A DNA stretch of 64,000 nt, taken from assembly GCF_014650695.1 (NCBI RefSeq), contig NZ_BMVL01000017.1, positions 80,877-144,876 on the forward strand. Reading direction: 5' to 3'. Shown piece by piece: positions 41,107-49,541 of this stretch; position 1 is the first letter of the stretch; every line of letters starts with the position of its first letter. The notes below the pieces were generated by a model. It was given only the letters and a program-made list of their open reading frames with translations, did no database searches and was not told the origin of the DNA. The DNA comes from Streptomyces avidinii (GTDB lineage: Bacteria; Actinomycetota; Actinomycetes; Streptomycetales; Streptomycetaceae). Made by a program: the position numbers and the translations under genes.

Positions 41107-41643
41107 TCAGGCCGAGGGGTGGTTCGGGGCCAGGAAGACGACGACGCCGTTCTGCGTCCCGGGCAGCGGGGTGATCTCGTGCCAGCCCAGGCGCCGGTAG
41201 GTGGCGACGGTGTCGGTGGCGACCCGGGCGGTCAGCAGCCAGGCCCGGTCGTCCGGGGCGTCGGCGGTGATCTCGGCGAGCAGGGCGCGCCCGGTGCCGT
41301 GTCCGCGCGCGTGCGGGCGTACGGCGAGCTCGTCGATCTCCAGTGCGCCGATGAGCAGTTCCCGTACGCGCGGCCGGCCGAGCTGTGCGGCGACCTGCCC
41401 GTACGCACGGTCCCTGGGGAAGGTCCTGGGGGTCAGCCAGGCGGTGGCGAAGCCGTCGATGCCGGCGGGTGACTGGGCGAAGGCGGTACGGAATCCGGTG
41501 CGGCGGCTGTCCGCCTGGAGCCGGAGGGAGAACTGGCGAATGGTTTCTTCGTCCTCGTTCCACGGTGGCGCGGAGAAGACCTCGCTGTAGGCGTCGGCCA
41601 GTTCGTCCGACAGGTCCAGCACGGCCGGTCCGTAACAGATCAC
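41107..41643 (-). CDS. GNAT-family N-acetyltransferase
   Basis: A 178-residue protein. The acetyl-CoA-binding motif A reads ELAVRPHARGHGTGRALLAE, followed by motif B AYLLTARVATDTVATYRRLG-like sequence (WLLTARVATDTVATYRRLGW). The substrate cannot be predicted. GTG 41643 follows GGAG. It lies 34 bases upstream of the DUF559 gene start on the same strand. Confidence 0.85.
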   Translation of the reverse strand: MICYGPAVLDLSDELADAYSEVFSAPPWNEDEETIRQFSLRLQADSRRTGFRTAFAQSPAGIDGFATAWLTPRTFPRDRAYGQVAAQLGRPRVRELLIGALEIDELAVRPHARGHGTGRALLAEITADAPDDRAWLLTARVATDTVATYRRLGWHEITPLPGTQNGVVVFLAPNHPSA

Positions 41644-41824
41644 GTTTGCAGCTCCTTGGGCCGGCTTGGGCGTCTTCGGCGGTATCGCCCGTGTAGGAGA
41701 GTGAATCTACGCCGGGGAGGTTCCACGGAGGGCACGTGCGCGGATCCGGAGGGTGTGCGACAAATCCGACTTCCGTCCACCGGGCGCGGACCCCCCGTAT
41801 CGCCGCCCCCCGGCGCGGCGTTGA

Positions 41825-42022
41825 ATGCGTGTGCGTACTTCTCTTCTGGGCCGGGCCCTGGTCGGGCTCACCGCGTGCGCGGTGGCGTTCTTCATCATCC
41901 TGGGTGTCATGGCGGTGCTGCCCCGCGCCGTCCAGGACACGCTGCCGCCCGGCGTCCTCGGCGGCGCGGTCGTGGTCCTCGGGGTGATGGCCGCCCGCCG
42001 CTTCACGCGGCGCGCGCGTTAG
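41825..42022 (+). CDS. Small two-helix membrane protein (65 aa)
   Basis: Short protein with two hydrophobic helices (ALVGLTACAVAFFIILGVMAVL and VLGGAVVVLGVMAARRF) and basic ends. The codon bias is Streptomyces-like. The ribosome site is weak, and no homologue is recalled, so the call is moderate. Confidence 0.5.
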   Translation: MRVRTSLLGRALVGLTACAVAFFIILGVMAVLPRAVQDTLPPGVLGGAVVVLGVMAARRFTRRAR

Positions 42023-42062
42023 CCTCGTACGGTCACGTCAGAAACGACCGGAGGCCTCCACG

Positions 42063-42365
42063 ATGGCGCAGATCCCCACCTCGGCAATAGCGGCGGCCGG
42101 CCTGGTCGGCGGCTACGCCACGGCCCGCTGGACCGGCCGGCGCCCGCTCGGCGGCGTGGTCCTCGCGGCCGCCGGCACCCTCGCGGGACGCGAATGGCAC
42201 CGCCGCACGTCCCCGACGACGACGGCCCTCCTCGGCACGGCCTACGTCGCCGCGTTCGCGGGATCGCACCCCCTGGCGAAGAAGATCGGCGCCTGGCCGG
42301 CGGTCTTCACGGCGGCCGCCGCGATGGCCGCGGCCTCGTACGCGGCGGCGGACCGCCAGAGCTAG
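42063..42365 (+). CDS. Small hydrophobic protein (100 aa), unknown function
   Basis: It has a good GGAGG ribosome site before ATG 42063. The sequence is Ala/Gly-rich with three or four weakly hydrophobic helices (SAIAAAGLVGGYATARW, GGVVLAAAGTLAGREW, ALLGTAYVAAFAGSHPLAKK, VFTAAAAMAAASYAA). Related small proteins are frequent in actinomycetes; no function is known to me. Confidence 0.68.
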   Translation: MAQIPTSAIAAAGLVGGYATARWTGRRPLGGVVLAAAGTLAGREWHRRTSPTTTALLGTAYVAAFAGSHPLAKKIGAWPAVFTAAAAMAAASYAAADRQS

Positions 42366-42396
42366 ACCGTCTGCGGCTCCGCCCCGGACCGTCGCT

Positions 42397-42855
42397 TCAG
42401 GCGCTGCGGTCGGGGCGCGGCGGCGGGGGAGTGCGGTGCGTCGGTGAGGCGTCGCGCGTCAGTGTGATCGAGCGGGCCACCTCCTTGGGCGTTTGGTGCT
42501 CCCAGAACCGCAGCACTGTCCAGCCCGTCGCCTCCAGGTGAGCGGTCGTCTCGCGGTCGCGGGACATGTTCTTCTCCAGCTTGGCCCGCCACCATTCGGC
42601 ATTCGCCTTCGGCTGCGTCGCGTGCTCGGGGCAGCCGTGCCAGAAACAGCCGTCGAGGAAGACGGCGATCTTCGCGCGGGTGAAGGCGATGTCGATGGTG
42701 CGGCGGCGTATGCCGGGAACGGGGAAGTTCACGCGGTAGCGGAGGCCGGACGCGTGGAGGAGGCGGCGGACGGCCAGCTCCTGTGTCGTGTCGCGTGAGG
42801 CCTGTCGACTCATACGCGCCGAGACACCGGGGGAGGAGGGGACGGCACCAGGCAT
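42397..42855 (-). CDS. vsr: Very short patch repair (Vsr) endonuclease, orphan
   Basis: A 152-residue T:G mismatch nicking endonuclease. The core includes ASGLRYRVNFPVPGIRRRTI, DIAFTRAKIAVFLDGCFWHG (metal Asp and the FWHG signature), CPEHATQPKANAEWWRAKLE, and GWTVLRFWEHQ. Classical Vsr genes sit beside a C5 cytosine methyltransferase; none is seen within this window. ATG 42855 is used; ATG 42813 (MSRQASRDTTQEL) is an equally reasonable start. Confidence 0.88.
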   Translation of the reverse strand: MPGAVPSSPGVSARMSRQASRDTTQELAVRRLLHASGLRYRVNFPVPGIRRRTIDIAFTRAKIAVFLDGCFWHGCPEHATQPKANAEWWRAKLEKNMSRDRETTAHLEATGWTVLRFWEHQTPKEVARSITLTRDASPTHRTPPPPRPDRSA

Positions 42856-42898
42856 GGACGCATGATGTCAGTCCCCCTCGTCCACCCTCGACCCGGAC

Positions 42899-43897
42899 TC
42901 AGGTGGTGCTGTGGCACTCCGAGTACGGCTTGCCCGAGGTGCACCAGCAGGGGGCCGTGGGGGTCGGGGGCCAGGGGGTGGCCTTGCCGCGGGCGGCCAG
43001 GGTCGTGGCGTACTCGGCCAGGAGGGACGGGGAGGCCGGGGAGGTCTTCTCCGACGCTGCGAAGGCCTCGTAGGACGGGACGCTCGCCGTGACGATGCCG
43101 AGGTTCGTGGTGCCCGAGGCGGCCAGGGCGCGCAGGGAGGTCTCGATGTCCCTCAGGTGGGCCTCGTGCGAGGGGTACTCGGAGGCGAGGGTCGGGTAGC
43201 TGGTCAGCAGCTCGGACAGTTCGCGCTGCGGCCAGTGCAGGATCGCCACCGGGAAGGGGCGCGAGAGGGCCGCGCGGCGGTCGCCCAGTTCGGCGCGCAG
43301 GCGGGCGATCTCGGCGCGCAGCTCGGTGGGGTCGTCGGAGCCCAGGGCCCAGATGCGCTTCGGGTCGTGGAGCTCGTCGAGGGGGATCGGGCCGATGTGG
43401 CGGGTGTCCGCGACCATGTCCCAGTCGTCGTGCGGGCGTCCGAGGAGGCGGCGTACGCGGTGGCGGCCGGTGAGGAGGGCGGTGGTGGCCGGCGTCAGCG
43501 GGTCGTCCTCCGCGATGAGGAGGGTGGCCGCCTCGGTGAAGCAGTCGTGCGAGGCCTCCAACTCGTCGTGGGCCTCCAGGGCTTCCGCGATGACCTCCCA
43601 CGGCGCCGGGTCCTTGGGCGAGGCGGCACGGATGCCCGAGATGAGGGCGCGGGCCTCCGCCTCGTGGCCGTACTCCCAGAGGTTCGCCGCCTGCAGGGCC
43701 TTGATCAGGTGGGGGTCGGACGGGGAGGAGGAGAGGAGTTGGTCGTACAGGGCACTCGCCCGGTCGCGTGCGTCGGCCAGTTCGAGGTGGGCCGCGGCCT
43801 GGAGGAGCAAGGGCTCCTGGTCCTCGGGGTAGCGGGTCGCCGTGCGGATGAGGCGCTCGGCTTCGGCGATGTGCTCGGCAGGCGTGTCGGGGCGCAT
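42899..43897 (-). CDS. TPR-like protein with C-terminal SEC-C zinc motif
   Basis: A 332-residue protein. The N-terminal half is helical TPR-like (EHIAEAERLIRTATRYPEDQ, EALEAHDELEASHDCFTEAA). The very C-terminus, PCWCTSGKPYSECH, is a SEC-C zinc-binding motif of the SecA-tail type. SEC-C proteins often bind ribosomes or act as adaptors. It has no domain that would define a substrate. Start ATG 43897; divergent from the sortase gene. Confidence 0.82.
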   Translation of the reverse strand: MRPDTPAEHIAEAERLIRTATRYPEDQEPLLLQAAAHLELADARDRASALYDQLLSSSPSDPHLIKALQAANLWEYGHEAEARALISGIRAASPKDPAPWEVIAEALEAHDELEASHDCFTEAATLLIAEDDPLTPATTALLTGRHRVRRLLGRPHDDWDMVADTRHIGPIPLDELHDPKRIWALGSDDPTELRAEIARLRAELGDRRAALSRPFPVAILHWPQRELSELLTSYPTLASEYPSHEAHLRDIETSLRALAASGTTNLGIVTASVPSYEAFAASEKTSPASPSLLAEYATTLAARGKATPWPPTPTAPCWCTSGKPYSECHSTT

Positions 43898-43943
43898 GGT
43901 TCACACCGTACTGCCCTGGTCAGTTGGCGGGGGAGGACTTAGG

Positions 43944-44771
43944 GTGCCGCCCGTGCGAGATCGCGTACCCGTGGTGGTGCAGGGGGGCGGCCGGCGGGGG
44001 CGCCGGGCCGGGCCCGCCGGTGTGCTGTGGGCGTCCGCCGAGCTGATCGTCACCGTGGGCGTGGTGGTCCTGTTACTGGTGGTGCACCAGGTGTGGTGGA
44101 CCAACCGGCAGGCGGTGGCCGCCGCGCACGAGCAGGTGCAGGCACTGGAGCGGGCCTGGGGCGGCGTCGACCCCGCCGCCGGATCTCCTTCGGACGCTCC
44201 GGCCGGTGTCGATCCCCGGCTCGGGTCCGGGTCCGGGGGCGAGGAGGTGCCGGTGGCCGGGCGCGTTCCGGAGCCCGCCGCGACCCGGGCGGCCGGGGCA
44301 GCCGAGCGGGAGGGCCGGGAGGACCGGGCGAGCGGGGCGTACGCCGTCCTGCGCATCCCGCGCCTCGGCCTCGTCGTCCCCGTCGCGCAGGGGGTCGACA
44401 AGCGGACCGTCCTGGACAAGGGCTACGCCGGGCAGTACCCGGGGACCGCCGGGCCCGGGGCGCAGGGGAACTTCGCGCTGGCCGGGCACCGCAACACCCA
44501 CGGCGAGCCCTTCCGGTACATCAACCGGCTGCGGGCGGGAGACGAGCTGATCGTCGACCTGCGGGGGCGGCGGTTCACGTACGTGGTCGGGAAGATCCTG
44601 AGCCAGACCACCGAGCGGGACACCGGGGTGATCGCGCCCGTGCCGCGGAGCGTGGTGAGGCCGGACCAGGGGTACGGCGACCCGGGCGCCTACATCACGC
44701 TCACCACCTGCACACCCGAGTACAGCTCGAAGTACCGGCTCGTGGTCTGGGGGACCCTCAAGGCCTCCTAG
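43944..44771 (+). CDS. Class E sortase
   Basis: A 275-residue membrane transpeptidase that links LAXTG proteins to the cell wall. It has an N-terminal membrane helix (ELIVTVGVVVLLLVVHQVWW), a linker of about 70 residues, and a catalytic domain with His182 (ALAGHRNTHGEPF), Cys256 (TLTTCTPEY) and the Arg in SSKYRLVVWG. Class E features are present (the conserved Tyr in TPEYSS). GTG 43944 with GGAGG at 8-base spacing. A protein with an LAHTG sorting signal is encoded 5 kb downstream. Confidence 0.93.
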   Translation: MPPVRDRVPVVVQGGGRRGRRAGPAGVLWASAELIVTVGVVVLLLVVHQVWWTNRQAVAAAHEQVQALERAWGGVDPAAGSPSDAPAGVDPRLGSGSGGEEVPVAGRVPEPAATRAAGAAEREGREDRASGAYAVLRIPRLGLVVPVAQGVDKRTVLDKGYAGQYPGTAGPGAQGNFALAGHRNTHGEPFRYINRLRAGDELIVDLRGRRFTYVVGKILSQTTERDTGVIAPVPRSVVRPDQGYGDPGAYITLTTCTPEYSSKYRLVVWGTLKAS

Positions 44772-44897
44772 GAGTTCCAGGCGCCCGAGGCGGCCTGGGG
44801 GTCCCGGGCGTCCTGGCCGAGGGCGTTGTCGGCGGGTCCGGTTACCATCGGTCTCGTACGGGAGTTCGTGCGCGGGAGTGGAGAGGAGGAGGTCCGT

Positions 44898-45260
44898 ATG
44901 GCTCGGCAGCAACGACAGCATCGAGGCGGCGGCCGCCTGCTTCCCTTCGCGCTGTTCGCCCGGACCTCGCGGGTCCTTTCCGTGCTGCTCCCCATCGTGC
45001 TGCTCGGGGGTCTCCTCGGGCTGTTCGCCGGCGAGGGCGGGCTGGGCGCCGTGGTGGTCGCCTTCGCGGCCATCGTCGCCGTGGGTACGGCGGCCCTGGC
45101 CGCCGCCGCGCGGCTCGTGCGGCCCGTGCCGCCGCACCGAATACGCACCGCGATCCGTGATCGCGAGCAGCGCACGGCGTTCCTGCCGCAGCGCGATCCC
45201 GATGCCTCGGGCCGGTCGCGGCCCAGGGCGCCCGGCCGTCTCGTCCCGACGGCCGCGTAG
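44898..45260 (+). CDS. Small membrane protein (DUF6412-like)
   Basis: A 120-residue protein with two membrane helices (VLSVLLPIVLLGGLLGLFAG and GAVVVAFAAIVAVGTAALAA) and a basic C-terminal tail (HRIRTAIRDREQRTAFLPQR). Strong GGAGGAGG before ATG 44898. It precedes a YidC-like gene, a pairing I recall in other streptomycetes; it may act with that insertase. Confidence 0.75.
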   Translation: MARQQRQHRGGGRLLPFALFARTSRVLSVLLPIVLLGGLLGLFAGEGGLGAVVVAFAAIVAVGTAALAAAARLVRPVPPHRIRTAIRDREQRTAFLPQRDPDASGRSRPRAPGRLVPTAA

Positions 45261-45374
45261 GGGCGCGCAGTACATCCCGCCTTCTGCTGACTGATCACTG
45301 CTGTCGCCCCTCGCGGGTCGTCACGCCGAAATGCATCTCTTTCGACGTTCGACGAGACCCTTCGGAGGGCCCGC

Positions 45375-46142
45375 GTGTCCGTTTTCACCCACCTTGTTGC
45401 TGAGCTGGGCCGGCTTCTCGAGCCGGTGCTGGCGCAGTCCGCGACCGCTGCCGCGATCGTGCTGTTCACCGTGCTCGTACGGCTCGCCCTGCATCCGCTG
45501 AGCCGGGCCGCGTTGCGGGGGGCGACCCCTGCGGCGGGGTGCCTGCCGGTGCTGCTGCAGCTGCCGGTGTTCTTCGTGATGTACCACGCGTTCTCCTCCG
45601 CCGAGGTGGGCGGGAAGGCCAACGAACTGCTCGGTCACCGGCTCTTCGCCGCGCCGCTGGGGTCCCGGTGGACCGGTGCGCTCGGCGAGGGCGGCCTGTT
45701 CGGGGCGCAGGGGCTGGTGTTCCTCGGCCTGTTCGCGGCGATCGCGGTGGTGGCCGCGTGGAGCGCGGTGCGGGGGCGCCGGACGGCCACAGCGGCTGCG
45801 GCTGCCGCCGCAGCCGCTGCCCCGGCGAAGGCGAAGGCGAAGGCCGCAGTCCCGAAGAAGTCCGGGGCGCGCGCCGGCGCCGGGGCGGGGGTCACGGCCG
45901 AGGTGAGCGCCGAGCAGCAGGAGGTCATGCGCAAGCTGGGCGGCGTACTGCCCCTGCTCTCTTTCGGGACGCTGATCACCGCCGCCGTGGTGCCGCTGGC
46001 CGCCGGCCTCTACCTGGTGACCACCACCGCGTGGTCGGTGGCGGAGCGGGCCTGGCTCCAGCACCGCGAGGAGCGGGCGGAGCGGCAGGCGGAACAGGGC
46101 GCGGAGCAGCCGGCGGACGGAGCTGTGCGTTCCAGTCTGTGA
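45375..46142 (+). CDS. YidC/Oxa1-family membrane insertase paralogue
   Basis: A 255-residue protein. The YidC core is recognisable: TAAAIVLFTVLVRLALHPLS (with the conserved membrane Arg), CLPVLLQLPVFFVMYHAFSS, and LPLLSFGTLITAAVVPLAAG with LYLVTTTAWS. A positively charged Ala/Lys linker lies in the cytoplasmic loop. It is separate from the dnaA-region yidC, so this is a second, specialised copy. GTG 45375. Confidence 0.85.
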   Translation: MSVFTHLVAELGRLLEPVLAQSATAAAIVLFTVLVRLALHPLSRAALRGATPAAGCLPVLLQLPVFFVMYHAFSSAEVGGKANELLGHRLFAAPLGSRWTGALGEGGLFGAQGLVFLGLFAAIAVVAAWSAVRGRRTATAAAAAAAAAAPAKAKAKAAVPKKSGARAGAGAGVTAEVSAEQQEVMRKLGGVLPLLSFGTLITAAVVPLAAGLYLVTTTAWSVAERAWLQHREERAERQAEQGAEQPADGAVRSSL

Positions 46143-46265
46143 ACAGGGTCTTGCGGATGGGGTGGCCATCTTGGAGGATCGACCAAATCCTCCGATGGCC
46201 GCAACCCATCGGCCGGCCCCGGGCACGCCCGTGGGCCGACCACCCACGACCACGGGAGAATGCCC

Positions 46266-47123
46266 ATGAAGCTGCTGCGTGTCGGACCCGTAGGGTCGGA
46301 ACGCCCCGCGCTGCTCGACCGGGACGGCACCCTGCGTGACCTGTCCGGCCTGATCACGGATGTGGACGGCGCCCTGCTCGCCGACGACACCGTGCTGACC
46401 CGGGTGCGGGACGCGGCCGACTCCGGCGAGCTTCCGGTGCTGGGCGCCGAGGGCCTGCGGATCGGTGCGCCGGTCGGCCGTATCGGCAAGGTCGTGGGCA
46501 TCGGCCTGAACTACTTCGGGCACGCGGCCGAGATCGGCGCGGAGCCGCCGGCCGAGCCGATCCTGTTCCTGAAGGCCGCGGACACGGTGGTCGGCCCCGA
46601 CGACACCGTGCTGATCCCGCGCGGCAGCGTGAAGACCGACTGGGAGGCGGAGCTCGGCGTCGTCATCGGCAGCACCGCGCGCTACCTGGACTCCGCGGAG
46701 CAGGGGCTCGCGCACGTCGGCGGCTACGTGCTGGTCAACGACGTCTCGGAGCGCGAGTTCCAGATCGAGCGCGGCGGCACCTGGGACAAGGGCAAGAACT
46801 GCGAGACCTTCACCCCGCTCGGCCCGTGGCTGGTCACGGCCGACGAGGTGCCGGACCCGCAGGCCCTGGACGTGAAGCTGTGGGTCAACGGCGAGCTCAA
46901 GCAGGACGGCAACACCGCGGACCAGATCTTCCCGGTCGGCGAGGTCGTCCGGTACCTGAGTCACTTCATGACCCTGTACCCGGGCGATGTCATCGTCACC
47001 GGTACGCCGGCGGGCGTGGCCATGGGCCAGCCGGAGCCGAAGCCGTACCTGCGCGCCGGTGACGTCGTGGAGGTGGAGATCGAGGGTCTCGGCCGTCAGC
47101 GCCAGGAGTTCAAGGGCGCGTAG
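46266..47123 (+). CDS. Fumarylacetoacetate hydrolase (FAH) family protein
   Basis: A 285-residue protein of the FAH superfamily, which cleaves or decarboxylates 2-oxo acids with a divalent metal. Signatures: KVVGIGLNYFGHAAEIGAEP, PILFLKAADTVVGPDDTVLI, KTDWEAELGVVIG, VLVNDVSEREFQIERGGTWD, GKNCETFTPLGPWL, VIVTGTPAGVAMG. It is closest to the ureidoglycolate-lyase / 2,4-diketo-3-deoxyfuconate hydrolase group. GGGAGA favours ATG 46266 over ATG 46260. Confidence 0.88.
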   Translation: MKLLRVGPVGSERPALLDRDGTLRDLSGLITDVDGALLADDTVLTRVRDAADSGELPVLGAEGLRIGAPVGRIGKVVGIGLNYFGHAAEIGAEPPAEPILFLKAADTVVGPDDTVLIPRGSVKTDWEAELGVVIGSTARYLDSAEQGLAHVGGYVLVNDVSEREFQIERGGTWDKGKNCETFTPLGPWLVTADEVPDPQALDVKLWVNGELKQDGNTADQIFPVGEVVRYLSHFMTLYPGDVIVTGTPAGVAMGQPEPKPYLRAGDVVEVEIEGLGRQRQEFKGA

Positions 47124-47132
47124 CGGCGGAAC

Positions 47133-47173
47133 GGGGAGGGGCGGGGCCGCCATCGGCGGCCCCGCCCCTCCCC
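47133..47173. terminator. 19-bp perfect hairpin between convergent FAH and oxidoreductase genes
   Basis: GGGGAGGGGCGGGGCCGCC and GGCGGCCCCGCCCCTCCCC are exact inverted repeats around a 3-nt loop, placed to end transcripts from both sides. Confidence 0.85.
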
Positions 47174-47185
47174 CGTGTGCGGACC

Positions 47186-48286
47186 TCACTCCGCGGCGGG
47201 AATCTCCACCACCACGCCCTCCCGGGACGACCGGCGGGCCGCCTCCAGCACGTCGAGGCACTGCGCGGCGTCGTGTGCGGTCACCGGCGCGGGCCCGCCC
47301 GTGCGCAGTGCGGCCTCCACCGCCGCGTAGTACGCCGGGTAGTCGCCCTGCTCCGTCGGCACCGGGATCCCGCCGCCGGTCAGCGGCGACTCTCCGGAGC
47401 CCAGCCGACCCCACAGGTGCGGGGGTTCCTCGCCCCAGGGCAGGTCCCCGTTCGGCCGCAGCCCGTCGCGCAGGGCGCCCTCCTGCGGGTCGAGGCCGTA
47501 CTTCACGTACCCGGCCCGGGAGCCCAGGACGCGCAGCCGCGGCCCGAGCTGGGCGGTGGTCGCGCTGACATAGAGGTGGGAGCGGACCCCGTTCGCGTGC
47601 GTGAGCGCGATGAAGGTGTCGTCGTCGGTCTCGGCGCCCGGGCGGCGCACGTCGGTCTCCGCGTAGACCCGTACCGCCGGGCCGAAGAGCACGAGCGCCT
47701 GGTCGACGACGTGGCTGCCGAGGTCGTACAGCAGGCCGCCGATCTCCTCCGGGGCGCCCGACTCGCGCCAGCCGCCCTTCAGCTGCGGGCGCCAGCGCTC
47801 GAAACGGGACTCGAAGCGCTGGACCTCGCCCAGTTCGTCGTCGGCGAGCAGGCGGCGCAGGGTCAGGAAGTCGTTGTCCCAGCGCCGGTTCTGGAAGACG
47901 GAGAGGAAGGTTCCGCTGCGCTCCGCGAGGGCGGCGAGCGCGCGGGCCTCGGCGGCCGTGGCGGCGAGCGGCTTGTCCACGACCACCGGGACACCGGCTT
48001 CGAGGGCGGTGGTGGCGAGCGGGACGTGCGTCCGGTTGGGGGAGGCGATCACGACGAGGTCGAGGTCCCGGTCCCACAGCTCGGCGGCGGTGGTGGCGAT
48101 GCGGACGTCGGGGAACTCTGCGCGGGCCTGGGCCTGCCGGTCCGGATCGGAGGTGACGACGGTGTCGAGGGTGAGTCCGTCCGTGGCGGCCACGAGGGGG
48201 GCGTGGAAGACGGAGCCGGCGAGTCCGTAGCCGATGAGGCCGACACGGAGGGGTGCGGGGGAGGATGGGGAGGCGGGGTTGCTCAT
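47186..48286 (-). CDS. Gfo/Idh/MocA-family oxidoreductase
   Basis: A 366-residue NAD(P)-dependent dehydrogenase. The Rossmann start is RVGLIGYGLAGSVFHAPLVA. The conserved VVDKPLA (catalytic Lys of the EKP-type motif) follows IASPNRTHVPLATTALEAGV. The C-terminal domain has GGLLYDLGSHVVDQAL. The class oxidises sugars, inositols or their derivatives. It is divergent from a ROK regulator across a long palindrome, so a sugar substrate under ROK control is likely. Confidence 0.9.
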   Translation of the reverse strand: MSNPASPSSPAPLRVGLIGYGLAGSVFHAPLVAATDGLTLDTVVTSDPDRQAQARAEFPDVRIATTAAELWDRDLDLVVIASPNRTHVPLATTALEAGVPVVVDKPLAATAAEARALAALAERSGTFLSVFQNRRWDNDFLTLRRLLADDELGEVQRFESRFERWRPQLKGGWRESGAPEEIGGLLYDLGSHVVDQALVLFGPAVRVYAETDVRRPGAETDDDTFIALTHANGVRSHLYVSATTAQLGPRLRVLGSRAGYVKYGLDPQEGALRDGLRPNGDLPWGEEPPHLWGRLGSGESPLTGGGIPVPTEQGDYPAYYAAVEAALRTGGPAPVTAHDAAQCLDVLEAARRSSREGVVVEIPAAE

Positions 48287-48291
48287 GGAAC

Positions 48292-48318
48292 CACTTTGGC
48301 AACAGTGTTGCCGAAGTG
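48292..48318. promoter_or_regulatory. 27-bp palindromic operator between the oxidoreductase and ROK genes
   Basis: CACTT-t-GGCAAC / AGT / GTTGCC-g-AAGTG: two symmetric blocks of 5 and 6 bp on each side of a 3-bp centre. It lies 6 bases from the oxidoreductase start and 24 bases from the ROK start. Probable ROK autoregulatory operator. Confidence 0.8.
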
Positions 48319-48341
48319 CAAGGAAGGTGGACAATGGACTC

Positions 48342-49541
48342 GTGAACAGGGGTAGCGGGGACGGGCGCGGCGGGGTGAACCTGCCGGCGCTGCGCGGGTA
48401 CAACGAGGCGCTGATGCTGGATCTGCTGCGCGGCGCGGGTCCGGCGGGCCTGGGCCGCGCCGAGCTCGCGGCCCGTACGGGACTCACCCCGCAGGCCGTC
48501 AGTAAGATCACGGCCCGCCTCGGCGCGGACGGGCTGGTCGCCGAGGCAGGGCGAGCGGCGTCCACCGGCGGAAAGCCGCGCACCCTGCTCCGGCTGGTGC
48601 CGGACGTGCATCACGCCGTCGGAGTGCACCTGGACCGCGACGAGCTCCGGGCGGTACGGGTGGACCTGGCGGGCCGCGTCGTCGCCGAGGGCAGTGGCCC
48701 GCTGGACTTCGGGGCCGGCCCGGAGTCGGTGGTGGAGGCGGTCGTACGGGCGGTCGCGCGGGTCGGAGACCCGGCAGGGCTGCCGCCCCTGGGCGTCGGG
48801 GTGGCCGCACCGGGGCCGCTCGACCACCGGGCCGGGACGATGGGGCGGGTGACGGGGTTCCCGAGCTGGAAGGGCTTTCCGCTGCGGGGGGTACTGCAGG
48901 GGCGGCTGGGCCTGCCGGTGCTGCTGGACAAGGACACGAACGCCGGTGCGGCCGCGGCGGCCGGGGCGTGGCTCCGGGCCGCCTGGCCGGATGCGGATGC
49001 GGATGCGGATATGGATGCCGGGCGGGATTCGGCTGCCGGGCGTGACGCCGATGCCGCGCCGGATGGGTACGCGTATCCGTTTGCCGGTGGAGGGCCCCGC
49101 ACCTGCGTGTACCTGCACGTCGGGACCGGGCTCGGCGCCGGGTTGTGGCTGGGCGGCGAGGTCTACCGCGGTGAGCGCTCGGCGGCGGGGGAGTTCGGGC
49201 ACCAGGTGCTCCTGCTGGACGGCCCGCCGTGCCGGTGCGGGGCGCGCGGCTGCGTGGAGGCGCTGTGCCTGGGGGCGGTGGCCCGGGGTGATCTTCCCGA
49301 GGCGGCGCGGATCCTGGGAGAGGCCGCGGCCAATCTGGTGGCGCTGCTGGATGTGGACCGTGTGCTGCTCGGCGGGCGCGTGGTGGCGACGGCGCCGGAC
49401 GTCTTCGTCGCCGGGGTCGGTGCCGTTCTCGCCGTCCGGGCGCTGGATCCGGCCCGGCCGGTGGTCGCCCTGGCGGGGGCGGGGGTGGCGGAGGGGGCGG
49501 CGGAGCTGGCGCTCGGGCCGGTGTTCGGGCGGGCCGGGTGA
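48342..49541 (+). CDS. ROK-family transcriptional regulator
   Basis: A 399-residue protein. The N-terminal winged helix (ALMLDLLRGAGPAGLGRAEL, AARTGLTPQAVSKITARLGA) is followed by a sugar-kinase-like ROK domain with GVGVAAPGPLDH, VLLDKDTNAGAAAA, HVGTGLGAGLWLGGEVYRG, a zinc-type motif HQVLLLDGPPCRCGARGCVE, and ALCLG. The insert of about 30 residues at 213-243 is an Asp/Ala run (DADADADMDAGRD) coded by gcggat repeats. It most likely represses itself and the divergent oxidoreductase in response to a sugar. GTG 48342. Confidence 0.9.
   Translation: MNRGSGDGRGGVNLPALRGYNEALMLDLLRGAGPAGLGRAELAARTGLTPQAVSKITARLGADGLVAEAGRAASTGGKPRTLLRLVPDVHHAVGVHLDRDELRAVRVDLAGRVVAEGSGPLDFGAGPESVVEAVVRAVARVGDPAGLPPLGVGVAAPGPLDHRAGTMGRVTGFPSWKGFPLRGVLQGRLGLPVLLDKDTNAGAAAAAGAWLRAAWPDADADADMDAGRDSAAGRDADAAPDGYAYPFAGGGPRTCVYLHVGTGLGAGLWLGGEVYRGERSAAGEFGHQVLLLDGPPCRCGARGCVEALCLGAVARGDLPEAARILGEAAANLVALLDVDRVLLGGRVVATAPDVFVAGVGAVLAVRALDPARPVVALAGAGVAEGAAELALGPVFGRAG
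48988..49014. repeat. Hexanucleotide (gcggat) run in the ROK gene
   Basis: Four near-perfect units encode Asp-Ala repeats in a surface insert of the ROK domain. Confidence 0.75.
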
